64,000 bases of DNA from Desulfurococcus mucosus DSM 2162 (GCF_000186365.1 NC_014961.1:186001-250000), one strand, 5' to 3'; numbered from the stretch's first letter, positions 8,222 through 16,871 are shown. Made by a program: numbers and translations. The notes: generated by a model not told the origin, from the sequence alone.

Positions 8222-8980
8222 ATGCGGCTCCGGGTCGTGATGGATCTAGAGGGGGCCCCGGTTTCATGGAGCATGGGTATGGATGAAGCCATGCTCGAGC
8301 TCAGGTTGCAGGACAGGATTCCCGATACGCTGAGACTCTACGTTATTAAGCCGTCCGCCGTCACTATTGGGTACTTTCAGAAGGTAGAGGAATCCGTGGA
8401 TCTAGGATATGCCTCGTCAAGGGGCATAGATGTAACCAGGAGGATTAGTGGAGGCGGCTCCGTATACCATGATGCAAGCGGTGAAGTTACATACGGTATC
8501 GTGCTGCCTGCAAGAGGAGTCTTCAGCGATGTCCGCGAGAGCTACGAGGCCATTTGCAGGGGGCTTGTGGAGTCCCTGCGCATACTAGGGGTTGACGCAG
8601 CCTTCGCACCAGTCAACGACATAGTTGTCAATGGAAGGAAGATCTCGGGCAGTGCCCAGGCACGTAGAAAAGGCTTCCTCCTACAGCACGGTACAATGAT
8701 GTATGCCACGGATCTCGATGAGGCATCCAGAGTGCTGCGGGCTCCACAAGCCAAGTTGCAGGCGAAAGGCGTGAGGAGCATAAGGGAGAGAGTGGTGACT
8801 CTCCGGGAAGCGTTACAGAGGGACATAGATAAAAGGGATGTTGCAGAGGCCATGGTAAAGGGCTTCGCTAAAGCGTTGGGTGCTGAAGTATTCCTAGATG
8901 AATACAGGGAGGACGAGTTGAAGCTCGCCGAGGAGCTGTCATTGAAGTACAGGAGCAGTGAGTGGGTGTTCAAGAGGTGA
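8222..8980 (+). CDS. lplA: lipoate-protein ligase, catalytic (N-terminal) subunit
   Basis: About 252 residues. Visible motifs are MDEAML, IGYFQK, RRISGGGSVYHD, the lysine-containing NGRKISGSAQ, and QHGT, all typical of the LplA/LipB fold that activates lipoate or octanoate and passes it to a carrier lysine. I prefer ATG 8222 because homologous proteins begin close to this point and a GGTGAGGGAGG stretch sits just upstream. ATG 8174 is 26 bp from a TATA-like box and could be a leaderless start giving 268 residues. The C-terminal domain is encoded by the next gene, as in other archaea with a bipartite enzyme. Confidence 0.85.
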   Translation: MRLRVVMDLEGAPVSWSMGMDEAMLELRLQDRIPDTLRLYVIKPSAVTIGYFQKVEESVDLGYASSRGIDVTRRISGGGSVYHDASGEVTYGIVLPARGVFSDVRESYEAICRGLVESLRILGVDAAFAPVNDIVVNGRKISGSAQARRKGFLLQHGTMMYATDLDEASRVLRAPQAKLQAKGVRSIRERVVTLREALQRDIDKRDVAEAMVKGFAKALGAEVFLDEYREDELKLAEELSLKYRSSEWVFKR

Positions 8981-8985
8981 GATCC

Positions 8986-9276
8986 ATGAGGTTTGTGAAG
9001 ACTGTGAGAGGAGAGAAAACTGTTGAAATAGAGGTGGAGGTTAGCGACTGCAGGATTAAAAGAGTGGTTTTCTCAGGGGACTTCTTCGCCTACCCGGACG
9101 ACGTGGTTGAGAAACTAGAGGAGGCATTGAAGGATTGTGGAAGCGATGAATGCGTGGGCGAAGCGTTCAAAGAGGCTAGGAAAGCACTCCTAATAGGTGT
9201 TGAATGGGATGTCCTCGAGAACGAGGTTAGGAACGCGTTGAAGACACTTTGTAGCAGTAGCCCAGCGGAGGATTAG
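8986..9276 (+). CDS. lplB: lipoate-protein ligase accessory (C-terminal) subunit LplB
   Basis: 96 residues from ATG 8986, 5 bp after the lplA stop. It resembles the lipoate-protein ligase C-terminal domain: a beta-rich start (KTVEIEVEVSDCRIKRVVFSGDFF) then YPDDVVEKLEEAL and a helical end. In archaea this domain is a separate protein needed for the adenylation step. The gene ends in a 4 bp tail-to-tail overlap with the ZIP transporter. Confidence 0.82.
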   Translation: MRFVKTVRGEKTVEIEVEVSDCRIKRVVFSGDFFAYPDDVVEKLEEALKDCGSDECVGEAFKEARKALLIGVEWDVLENEVRNALKTLCSSSPAED

Positions 9277-10013
9277 AGCAGTAGCTCCAACACTGTTGCA
9301 GCCATTACACCTAGAAGGAAGCCGGCGGTTGACTCCGAGGAGTGTTCTCTATGAGTCTCCGGGATTATCTCGTGTGACACTATGAATACCATTGCACCAC
9401 TACTGAAGCACGTTAACGGCGCCAATGCCCCGGCTTCAACTATTCCAAGGAACCCTGCTCCAAGCGATGCCAATGCCTCAGCTAATGCAGCAATAAGTGA
9501 GAGGAGGAAGGCCCTCCCCCTGTCCCCAGTGATCACGTACGGTAGTCCAGCCATGAAGCCCTCGACAACATCCTGCACCCCTATAGCGACGGCCACTGAG
9601 AAGCCTAGAACCGGGTTCCTGACCGTTGAGGACCCGACTGCCAAGCCCTCCGGTACATTGTGCAGGATCATCGAGAAAGCTATCAGCCAAGCGATCTTCA
9701 ACCTAGCCTTCATAACCCGTGGCCCTTCGTATCCTTTAACAAGGTGTTCATGGGGAATCAATGCTTCAAGCAGCCACATCACAGCGAACCCGGCTGTGAA
9801 GAACACTAGTTTATATGCACTTAGCTCGCCCTCGTAAAGCATGCTGAAGGAGACGGCTATCATGACGCCACCGGAGAACCCGAGGGATGCATCGATCCAT
9901 CTCACTGGGGGCTTGAAGCCTGCTAGCACGGGTAGTATGCCCACTATCGATGAAACCAGGATAAACCCTGTGTTCGAGAGTAGCTCACCGAACAACAATG
10001 TCTCCCTCTCCAT
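9273..10013 (-). CDS. ZIP-family divalent metal transporter
   Basis: 246 residues with about eight hydrophobic segments. The ZIP signature HNVPEG is at residues 118-123 in the fourth segment; the matching site in the fifth reads QDVVEG, keeping the Glu but not the usual His. A histidine pair (HEH, residues 88-90) lies in the cytoplasmic-loop region, with further His near the C-terminus (SHEIIPETHREH). ZIP proteins bring zinc, iron or manganese into the cytoplasm. The first 29 bp overlap the end of the upstream gene of unknown function, suggesting one transcript. Iron as substrate is only hinted at by the nearby feo genes. Confidence 0.85.
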   Translation of the reverse strand: MERETLLFGELLSNTGFILVSSIVGILPVLAGFKPPVRWIDASLGFSGGVMIAVSFSMLYEGELSAYKLVFFTAGFAVMWLLEALIPHEHLVKGYEGPRVMKARLKIAWLIAFSMILHNVPEGLAVGSSTVRNPVLGFSVAVAIGVQDVVEGFMAGLPYVITGDRGRAFLLSLIAALAEALASLGAGFLGIVEAGALAPLTCFSSGAMVFIVSHEIIPETHREHSSESTAGFLLGVMAATVLELLL

Positions 10014-10815
10014 GGAGGCTTTGAACCATGCTGCCTAGCGCTGTAAGCTTCCCGCTTACTTCGCTGAGTAGTCTACTGCATGATGTGTGGGGCATTAACG
10101 TGACGCAGTTCTTGTACAGGTGTGTGAAAGCGGTGTTTAAATCACTGTAGAGGGCTTCAACTCCTTCACCAGGGTTCTTGATGAGATCGTCTAACACGTC
10201 CTCTAGCAGGCTGATTAAGGCATGGAGATATCTTTGCTCAAGCAGGTAGCCGGGGTTTTTCACGACGCTGGCCTCCCTTATAGTCCTCACCTTAACCGGT
10301 ATCCACGTGCTCCCCCTAGCCCTCCTTATTGCTTCCATGAACATGGCTGACTCCAAGGGTGGAATACCCTCGAAGGGGCCGTCAATGATTTCCTCCACCA
10401 GCTCCACTAGGCGTCTACCTGGGTTTTCAACAGTGATTGCTTTCCCCAGTATTTTCTCGAGCACATCGTGGACTTGATGCGTCAGCTTTGTCTCGCTTAA
10501 CGCGTCCAGTAGGGATATACTGCAATCCACTCCTTGATCCCCGTTAACCAGCCCGGATAAAGCCACGTGTTCTAGGCTGCTGAGCAGCCTCGCTGAGCCA
10601 ATCCTGGATGCGATCTCCTCGATAAGCTGGATGTAGACGTCTCTCTCAACCACTTGTTTAAGCGAGCACAGTGCTGCCAAAGCACTGGCGGGTAGCATGG
10701 AGCCGTCTTCGTTTAACACGGTCTCCAAAAGGGCGTTGGCAGCATCCCTTATACTGCACGCCCCTGTTTTAAGGCATGATGCAATATTCGAGGCGGCCTT
10801 CTCCACATGCTTCAC
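9985..10815 (-). CDS. conserved-looking helical protein of unknown function
   Basis: 276 residues from GTG 10815, mostly alpha-helical, with five Cys residues (two in the first 20: CLKTGAC) but no CxxC motif. I do not recognise a family. A TATA-like CTATAAATAC lies around 10829-10838 on this strand, close enough for a nearly leaderless message. The gene overlaps the start of the ZIP transporter by 29 bp, which argues for co-expression with metal uptake, but nothing in the sequence proves a metal role. Confidence 0.65.
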   Translation of the reverse strand: MKHVEKAASNIASCLKTGACSIRDAANALLETVLNEDGSMLPASALAALCSLKQVVERDVYIQLIEEIASRIGSARLLSSLEHVALSGLVNGDQGVDCSISLLDALSETKLTHQVHDVLEKILGKAITVENPGRRLVELVEEIIDGPFEGIPPLESAMFMEAIRRARGSTWIPVKVRTIREASVVKNPGYLLEQRYLHALISLLEDVLDDLIKNPGEGVEALYSDLNTAFTHLYKNCVTLMPHTSCSRLLSEVSGKLTALGSMVQSLHGEGDIVVR

Positions 10816-10880
10816 CAGGGTGGCTTGTATTTATAGCACTGTGATAGCTTCTTAAATAGAGTGGTTCCAGGGTGTCGGCA

Positions 10881-11249
10881 ATGATAGTCTGCATCCCGGC
10901 TATGACTAGTGGTGGAAGAAACTATGTATCCCTGCACTTCGGTAAAGCCCCCTACTTCGCATTCTACGAGGTCTCAGACACAGGCTTCAAGCAGCTGTCC
11001 CTGGAGAGGAATCCGTTCGCAACCATGGGTAGTGGTAGCAGTAAGGGCCAGGCGATAGCCAGGTACCTGGTGAGCAAGGGTGTGGAGGCTGTAATAGCCT
11101 ACGAGGTTGGTCCCGGCGCCTTCCAGCATCTAAGAGACCACGGGATACGTGTCTTCGTCGTGGAGAAGACTCTTCCAATCGAGGAGGCACTTAAACTATT
11201 CATTGAGGGAGCCCTCACTGAGGCTAAGGAGCCGGTTGAACGCGACTGA
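10881..11249 (+). CDS. NifX/NifB-type dinitrogenase cofactor-domain protein
   Basis: 122 residues from ATG 10881 (GTG 10872 is an alternative). The fold pattern MIVCIPAMTSGG..VSLHFGKAPYFAFYEV, then AIARYLVSKGVEAVIAYEVGPGAF, fits the NifX/NifB C-terminal domain family (PF02579). Stand-alone members in non-nitrogen-fixing archaea are thought to bind iron-sulfur or metal clusters. Its place directly before feoAB suggests a link to iron handling. A TTAAATAGA box about 25 bp upstream fits leaderless transcription. Confidence 0.8.
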   Translation: MIVCIPAMTSGGRNYVSLHFGKAPYFAFYEVSDTGFKQLSLERNPFATMGSGSSKGQAIARYLVSKGVEAVIAYEVGPGAFQHLRDHGIRVFVVEKTLPIEEALKLFIEGALTEAKEPVERD

Positions 11250-11303
11250 ACCTAGATGATGCAGCCCATGGTACAGGTACACGGCTTCTGTTTCTCGTTT
11301 ATT

Positions 11304-11339
11304 ACCCTCTTCAACAATACAACTCTATTGAAGGAGGGT
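11304..11339 (+). repeat. imperfect inverted repeat before feoA
   Basis: Arms ACCCTCTTCAA (11304-11314) and TTGAAGGAGGGT (11328-11339) pair with one bulged base around a 13 nt loop. It lies just after a TATA-like GTTTATTA (11298-11304 region) and immediately before the 18-bp palindrome. It could be a second operator or a leader hairpin. Confidence 0.5.
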
Positions 11340-11356
11340 GTTAGGTATACCTAACA
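11339..11356. promoter_or_regulatory. perfect 18-bp palindrome, probable DtxR/IdeR-type metal repressor site
   Basis: TGTTAGGTATACCTAACA is exactly self-complementary. The half-site TTAGG...CCTAA matches the core known for DtxR/IdeR/MntR-type iron or manganese repressors. It ends 11 bp before the feoA ATG, between the probable transcription start and the ribosome-binding GGTGA. Repression of feoAB when iron is plentiful is the natural reading; no DtxR-family gene is present in the window. Confidence 0.7.
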
Positions 11357-11367
11357 GGTGACTGCCC

Positions 11368-11610
11368 ATGGAGACAACACTGGACTCCGCTCCACCCGGC
11401 TCACGTGTAAGAATATCCAGCATACTGCATCACGGTGGATGGGTTCACAGACTCTACCAGTTGGGGGTTTTCCCCGGCGTGATAGTGGAGGTTGTTCATA
11501 ATGAAGGGCGGGGTCCAGTGGTCATCAGGGTCAACGGCTCAGAAGTGGTCCTTGGCAAAGGACTCGCGAGGAGAATAGTCGTTGAACAGCTGCGTGAGGA
11601 GACGGGTTGA
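11368..11610 (+). CDS. feoA: ferrous iron transport protein A
   Basis: 80 residues with the SH3-like FeoA pattern: a start with PPGSRVRISSI, then RLYQLGVFPGVIVEVV, VVIRVNGSEVVLGKGLARRIVV. FeoA is a small cytosolic partner of FeoB. A GGTGA ribosome-binding site lies about 8 bp before the ATG. The feoB gene starts 3 bp after the stop. The palindrome upstream probably controls both. Confidence 0.9.
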   Translation: METTLDSAPPGSRVRISSILHHGGWVHRLYQLGVFPGVIVEVVHNEGRGPVVIRVNGSEVVLGKGLARRIVVEQLREETG

Positions 11611-11613
11611 TCC

Positions 11614-13716
11614 ATGGGGGTGGATGCCGTGGAGGGTAAAGTGATAAAGGTCCTCTTCATAGGTCAGCCGAACGTCGGGAAGTCATCGATATTCAACATG
11701 GTGACCAAGTCTCATGTGGAGGTCGGTAACTGGCCGGGTAAAACAGTCGCCGTGAACAAAGGGGAGGTATCGTTCAAAGGATACAAGCTCATACTCTACG
11801 ATCTCCCAGGGATATACGGGTTTACGACTCTGACCCAGGAGGAGCTTGTGGCAAGGGAGGCTATACTGCTCGAGAAGCCTGATGTCGTCGTGGTCGTAGT
11901 CGACTCAACGATACCTGAGAGAACTATGAATCTAGCAATCCAGGTGCTGGAGCTGACTGGAAGAGTAGTATTAGTCTTCTCTAAAACCGACCTAGCCCAT
12001 GGGAGAGGCATACATATAAACTATGAAGGGGTAGCCAGGGAGCTTAACGTGCCAGTGGTACCCGTGTCAATAGTTTCAGGCTTCGAAGTGGAGAGGCTGC
12101 TGGATGAGATAATCAATGTGGCTGAAGGGAGGAAGGGGCGGAGGGAACCCCTGAGGATAGATTACAACGGGTTGAACGAGTACGTTGACTCACTGGAGGA
12201 GATGCTTTCGAGAAGCGGGAGGCTTAAGGAGTACCCGGCTAGATGGGTTGCGGTCAGGCTCCTGGAAGGGGACAGTGTGCTTGAAGAAGTAGTGAAGTCA
12301 ACTCTTTCAAGCGATGAGTTCAAACGGGTTGAGGAGTTGCTGGGGGAGGCACGTAGACTCATAGGGGTTCCCGCCGAGAGGATCACTGAGGCCCGTTTCA
12401 AGCTGATAAACGCGATTGCCTCGAAGCACATTGTGAAGGTTAAGGTGAAGCCGAGGGGGCCTTCGCCTTCAATATTCTACAAGCCGGTTGTAAGCATCCT
12501 CATAGCTCTAGGCATATATCTCTCAATATTCATGCTGGTCTTCACGCTTAACACAGGCTTCCCCTTGAACACTATTCTCTCGGCGATGGGCTTCGAGAAC
12601 GCTGCATCAATAGTGGAGGAGTACTCGCTCAGCGGCCTCGTTGAGAAATCGTTCACGGCTTTAACCAGCATGCTGGAGCCTATGTCCCATGTGAACCCGG
12701 CTCTATACAGCTTCATAGTGGATGGGGTTATAGGTGGTGTTGCATCAATACTGGTTTTCCTTCCATTGATAATAGTGATGGTCATCGTCCAGGTGATAGT
12801 GGAGGACAGCGGCCTAGCCCCAAGGCTCGCAGTCGCCTCTCACAGCTTCTTCTCCAAGATGGGGCTAAGCGGGCACGCCTTCTTCCCCTTCATGCTTGGA
12901 TTCGGCTGCAATGTCCCCGCAGTGCTGGCGACCAGGACTAATCCCAACAGTGTGGAGAGGCTTCGACTACTCTTAACGCTGTCCTTCATACCATGCCAGG
13001 CCAGGCTCGTGGTGCTACTGGCCTTTACATCAGCTGTCTCAAGGCTTTTCTCAGGGCTAATACTGTTGTCATCGTATCTACTTGCCGTAGCAGTATTCCT
13101 GGTTGTGAACTACGTGCTCTACAAGCTCAGCAGGAGTGACGCTAAGGAGCCCCAGCTACTCATGGAGGTGCCGGCTTTCCACAGGCCTCTTGCCAGGGTC
13201 GTCTACTGGAAGACCCTTGCCACGGTGAAGCACTTCGCTAAGAGAGCTGGCTTGGTGATATTCGCTGGCAGCATGTTCGTCTGGTTCATAACATCGTTCA
13301 CCACCTCGCTCACATACACTGGTAACATGGATGAGAGCATCGCATCCATCGCGTCAAGGGGGCTCCAGTTCATTACTGCACCACTGGGGATCACTGGGGG
13401 CAACGCGTGGATTATAGCTCTCTCAATTATAACAGGCTTCATTGCGAAAGAGCTCGTCGTGTCAACGCTTCTCGTGGCAACGGGAAGCGACACTGTAAGG
13501 GGGGCTATGAGTGTTCTCGGGCTCAGCGATCTCCAGTTGTTCTCGCTGGCCGTTTTCACAACCCTCTACATGCCGTGCCTTGCCACGGTTGCAACAATAT
13601 ATTCTGAGAGCAGGAGTGTGAAGACGACTCTTACAGCCGTGGCTATCTCACTGGTCGCAGCATACATTGTTACTGCGGCAGCTGGTTCAATCGCCTCACT
13701 GCTCACCGGTGGTTAA
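11614..13716 (+). CDS. feoB: ferrous iron transport protein B
   Basis: 700 residues. The N-terminal G domain has the P-loop GQPNVGKS (residues 17-24), G3 DLPG (63-66) and G4 as SKTD, where the usual Asn is Ser. A helical linker is followed from about residue 285 by a large membrane domain with repeated gate motifs, including GFGCNVPAVLATR and later GFIAKELVVSTL. FeoB moves Fe(II) across the cytoplasmic membrane. The last 21 bp overlap the end of the convergent phosphate regulator gene. Confidence 0.95.
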   Translation: MGVDAVEGKVIKVLFIGQPNVGKSSIFNMVTKSHVEVGNWPGKTVAVNKGEVSFKGYKLILYDLPGIYGFTTLTQEELVAREAILLEKPDVVVVVVDSTIPERTMNLAIQVLELTGRVVLVFSKTDLAHGRGIHINYEGVARELNVPVVPVSIVSGFEVERLLDEIINVAEGRKGRREPLRIDYNGLNEYVDSLEEMLSRSGRLKEYPARWVAVRLLEGDSVLEEVVKSTLSSDEFKRVEELLGEARRLIGVPAERITEARFKLINAIASKHIVKVKVKPRGPSPSIFYKPVVSILIALGIYLSIFMLVFTLNTGFPLNTILSAMGFENAASIVEEYSLSGLVEKSFTALTSMLEPMSHVNPALYSFIVDGVIGGVASILVFLPLIIVMVIVQVIVEDSGLAPRLAVASHSFFSKMGLSGHAFFPFMLGFGCNVPAVLATRTNPNSVERLRLLLTLSFIPCQARLVVLLAFTSAVSRLFSGLILLSSYLLAVAVFLVVNYVLYKLSRSDAKEPQLLMEVPAFHRPLARVVYWKTLATVKHFAKRAGLVIFAGSMFVWFITSFTTSLTYTGNMDESIASIASRGLQFITAPLGITGGNAWIIALSIITGFIAKELVVSTLLVATGSDTVRGAMSVLGLSDLQLFSLAVFTTLYMPCLATVATIYSESRSVKTTLTAVAISLVAAYIVTAAAGSIASLLTGG

Positions 13717-14709
13717 TCCCTCGCTGCAGGTTGACTCCTGCATCTCCCTGCTTACAACTATATCGGTGACGACCTCGGCTACATCCCTGAGGTAAGCTAT
13801 TATCCTTGTAAGGCTTATCACGAGGCTCGGGTCTAGGCCAGGCTTCCTCACCTTGTCCTCAAGTATCCTTAACTCCATTATCGTGTCCTCGAGACTGGGC
13901 ATTTCCTCAGGGTTCTCGAGGGCTGCAAGATACTCGCCGAGGATCTTCTCGGCGGCTGCTCTCACCTCACCCAGTAGTAGGCCAGCTTCACGCCTGCTGT
14001 CCATGCTATGAGGCCTACTCCTAGACCAACGGTATAGTTGAGCGGCATGGTCACCCATCCTCTCCAGTATCTTAAGCAGGTTGGCTATTGAGATGGCTTC
14101 CCCCATGGATTTCAACCCTGTTTTCTCGAGGAGCAGCCTACCCTGCATCACCATGTTGAGCTGCCTGACGGAGTAAAGGTATAGCTTGTCAATCAAGCTG
14201 TCCCGTTCCTCGATATCTAGCTCAGTACCCGACGTGATCGAGGACTCGACATCCCTCATCATGGCCGGCACCAGTCTACCCATCTTCCTCAGAACCTCTG
14301 AGAGGGGTAGCGAGAGAATGTCCACTAGGCAGGCCACTGTAATGTATCCCTCCCCCTCCTCTATGATCTCCAACCCTATTATGTTTCTCTCAAGCAGCCT
14401 GTAGATCTTCTCCTTGAAGGAGTTACAGGTGGAGCCACAGAGAACCTTAATGGAGTCAACGCCGTTTATGTAGAGGGATACAAGCCTCATTATCGATGCG
14501 TTCGGGGAAGAGTCATCGTACTTGAATACTTGGCAACTATAGCCTGCACGGCTCTTCACGAAGGAAGGCCTTATCAGCAACGTGTAGTCTGGCAGCACCT
14601 CGATGTCGACTTCGTCACCCTGCTTCAACCTGTAGTGGCGTAGCCACTTCTTCGGTAGGGAGACACCTAGGGAGGCGGCCCCCATTTTTTGCAGTCTACG
14701 CTTATACAT
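13696..14709 (-). CDS. AbrB-PhoU phosphate uptake regulator
   Basis: 337 residues. The first 45 residues form an AbrB/SpoVT-type DNA-binding hairpin (LGVSLPKKWLRHYRLKQGDEVDIEV), and the rest contains PhoU-like helical repeats (residues about 120-330, with LKILERMGDHAAQL and IIAYLRDVAEVVTDIVV). Archaeal proteins of this build are annotated as phosphate uptake regulators. The gene is divergent from pstSCAB, with three direct repeats between them that could be its operator. It ends in a 21 bp overlap with feoB. Confidence 0.85.
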   Translation of the reverse strand: MYKRRLQKMGAASLGVSLPKKWLRHYRLKQGDEVDIEVLPDYTLLIRPSFVKSRAGYSCQVFKYDDSSPNASIMRLVSLYINGVDSIKVLCGSTCNSFKEKIYRLLERNIIGLEIIEEGEGYITVACLVDILSLPLSEVLRKMGRLVPAMMRDVESSITSGTELDIEERDSLIDKLYLYSVRQLNMVMQGRLLLEKTGLKSMGEAISIANLLKILERMGDHAAQLYRWSRSRPHSMDSRREAGLLLGEVRAAAEKILGEYLAALENPEEMPSLEDTIMELRILEDKVRKPGLDPSLVISLTRIIAYLRDVAEVVTDIVVSREMQESTCSEGLTTGEQ

Positions 14710-14738
14710 CTAGGTGGCACCCTCGCTAAGTATCTACC

Positions 14739-14768
14739 TGTAAATACCGTAAATATAGCTTGTAAACA
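14739..14768. promoter_or_regulatory. three TGTAAATA-like direct repeats in the pst divergent promoter
   Basis: TGTAAATA (14739-14746), CGTAAATA (14748-14755) and TGTAAACA (14761-14768) lie in the 130 bp between the AbrB-PhoU regulator and pstS. A partial inverted copy (CTTACAGTAGG, 14771-14781) pairs with CTACCTGTAA at 14735-14744. The cluster overlaps the probable TATA box of the regulator gene, so it is a good candidate for autoregulation and control of pst. Confidence 0.5.
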
Positions 14769-14839
14769 CTCTTACAGTAGGCGATGTAATAACATGCCTG
14801 ATTTAACCATGGCGCGGTATAACACCACCCGGTGGAAGA

Positions 14840-15961
14840 ATGAGGGAGCCACTGCTACAGTCCGTTGCATTGATCACTGCAACCCTCGCCTTCTCCATAG
14901 CACTATACTTCATTATCACACCGCCGGCTGCACACCCCTACGCGCATCAAGGCTCAATAAGCAGAGTACTCAATGGAGCCGGTTCAACCCTTGCAGCACC
15001 ACAGGTGATCGAGTGGGCTAGGAGCTTCAAGGAGGCGACTGGAATAGTGGTTGAATACTCACCGGTGGGCAGCGGGGCCGGGCGAGCCATGTTCTTCAAT
15101 GGTACAGCAGTGTTCGCTGTCAGCGACCCTCCACTGGATAAGGAGACATACCTGGAGTACAAGGGCCGGGTACTCCAGTTCCCAGTGTTAGCTGGCGCGG
15201 TTGTCGTAACATACAACCTGCCCGAGATACCCAGCGGCACCCGGTTGAACCTCACGGGCGAGGTGCTTGCATTGATATATAAGGGAGAGGTATCCAGGTG
15301 GTGTGACGAGAGGATAAAGAGCATTAATCCAGCTGTAGCCGGGTTACTGCCGGACAAGGAGATAATAGTCGTCCACAGGTCGGACTCCAGCGGGACCACA
15401 CGCGTCTTCACCGGCTACCTCCACAAGGTAGCCCCCGATATATGGGGCTCGAAGCTAGTGGGCTTCACGGTGGAATGGCCTGTGGATGCAACGGGCAGGG
15501 GGCTGGGAGGCAAGGGGAATGAAGGCGTGGCCAGCATCATCAAGGCCAACCCATACTCCATAGGCTACGTGGAGGCTAGTTACGCATTATACACCGGTAT
15601 GCCTATCGCTCGGTTGATGAATAAAGCCGGCTTCTACACGGAACCCTCGAAGGAGGCCGTTCTCTCAGCCATAAACAGCGTTGTAGACCAGTTGCCTGAC
15701 ACACCGCTAGGGGACTTCAGCAGCGTACTCGACGCACTCCTCGATGCACCGGGCTCCGGCTCATATCCTATTGTAACCTTCTCATACATGTTTGTTTACA
15801 GGGACTACGGCGACCCCTACACGGCTCGGGCACTCGGGGAGTTCATAAGGTATATTCTCACACAGGGGCAGGGGATGCTCCTACCAGGCTACTACCCGCT
15901 CCCAGGGAGGGTGGTTGAGATAGGCCTCAAGGCGGTTGACGCCCTGGGGAGAGGCGGTTAG
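14840..15961 (+). CDS. pstS: phosphate ABC transporter, substrate-binding protein PstS
   Basis: 373 residues. An N-terminal hydrophobic segment (residues about 8-28) is a signal peptide or anchor. The mature part has GAGSTLAAPQVIEWARSF, YSPVGSGAGRAMF, the phosphate-binding HRSDSSGTTRVFT and GSYPIV, all typical of PstS. It captures phosphate outside the membrane and delivers it to PstCA. A GGTGG ribosome-binding site lies 5 bp before the ATG. The pstC gene starts 1 bp after the stop. Confidence 0.93.
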   Translation: MREPLLQSVALITATLAFSIALYFIITPPAAHPYAHQGSISRVLNGAGSTLAAPQVIEWARSFKEATGIVVEYSPVGSGAGRAMFFNGTAVFAVSDPPLDKETYLEYKGRVLQFPVLAGAVVVTYNLPEIPSGTRLNLTGEVLALIYKGEVSRWCDERIKSINPAVAGLLPDKEIIVVHRSDSSGTTRVFTGYLHKVAPDIWGSKLVGFTVEWPVDATGRGLGGKGNEGVASIIKANPYSIGYVEASYALYTGMPIARLMNKAGFYTEPSKEAVLSAINSVVDQLPDTPLGDFSSVLDALLDAPGSGSYPIVTFSYMFVYRDYGDPYTARALGEFIRYILTQGQGMLLPGYYPLPGRVVEIGLKAVDALGRGG

Positions 15962-15962
15962 G

Positions 15963-16871
15963 ATGCGGGGCGTTGACCGCGCCTTTCACATTCTCCTCCT
16001 CCCCTCACTCGTCTCCCTCGTGATCCTCACGCTTCTCACGGTTCACGTGATCGTCTCCTCGCTGCCCGCTCTCATAACACAGGGTCCATGGCTCCTCGTT
16101 GAGTCGAGGTGGGACCCCGTTGAACACGTGTATGGTTTACTCCCAGCTCTAACGGGGACGCTGCTGACCGGGTTAATATCGGTTCTCATAGCAACACCCA
16201 TCTCACTCTCCCTGATGTTCCTCATAGGCGACATGTTGCCATCCCCGGCCTCCAGGATCCTCCACCGCCTCCTCGAGGCAATGGGTTCCCTCCCCACAGT
16301 TATCTATGGTTTATGGGGAGGCTTCGCGCTCTCCCAGATCCTGCGTGACTCAATTTACCTCCCAATCCACGCATACCTCGGTTTCATCCCCTTGTTCTCC
16401 TGTAGGCCTCTCAGCGGGCAAAGCATCATGACAGCTGGCATAGTGCTCGGCTTATCGATGACTCCCTACGCGTCCTCACTCCTTGTAAACGGCTATAGAT
16501 CCCTTCCAGGTAAATACGTTGAGGCAGCGTACGCTCTCGGATTCTACCGGTTTGAAACATACAGGCTGATAGCTGGAGTCATGAAGCCGCTTGTAGTTGC
16601 TGCAGCAATGCTCTCCCTCAGCCGGGCGCTCGGAGAGACAACGATAGTGGCTTTGTCAATAGGTAACGCCTACCTTGCATCCCCCTGCGTCTTTAACCCG
16701 GGCACCACTGTTTCAGCATGGATTGTGAACCAGTTTGAGAGCTCATTCATATATCCCGGGGCCTCCTCAGCCCTCTACACTGGTGTACTAGTGGTTATGG
16801 CTTTATCACTGGTGTTAAGCTACATCGGTGTCTCATTGATCAACAGGTGGCAGGGTGTGATCCATGGCTAG
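15963..16871 (+). CDS. pstC: phosphate ABC transporter permease PstC
   Basis: 302 residues from ATG 15963 with about six membrane segments. The cytoplasmic coupling loop reads ALGFYRFETYRLIAGVMKPL, the permease 'EAA' motif, and SLSRALGETTIV is typical of Pst permeases. Its last 8 bp overlap the ATG of pstA. A longer frame from 15936 would begin inside pstS and lacks support. Confidence 0.92.
   Translation: MRGVDRAFHILLLPSLVSLVILTLLTVHVIVSSLPALITQGPWLLVESRWDPVEHVYGLLPALTGTLLTGLISVLIATPISLSLMFLIGDMLPSPASRILHRLLEAMGSLPTVIYGLWGGFALSQILRDSIYLPIHAYLGFIPLFSCRPLSGQSIMTAGIVLGLSMTPYASSLLVNGYRSLPGKYVEAAYALGFYRFETYRLIAGVMKPLVVAAAMLSLSRALGETTIVALSIGNAYLASPCVFNPGTTVSAWIVNQFESSFIYPGASSALYTGVLVVMALSLVLSYIGVSLINRWQGVIHG

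Noticed and set aside
9382-9837. 151-residue plus-strand ORF opposite the ZIP gene
   Set aside because: Shadow of the membrane protein frame; composition rich in Pro, Ser and Thr without motifs.
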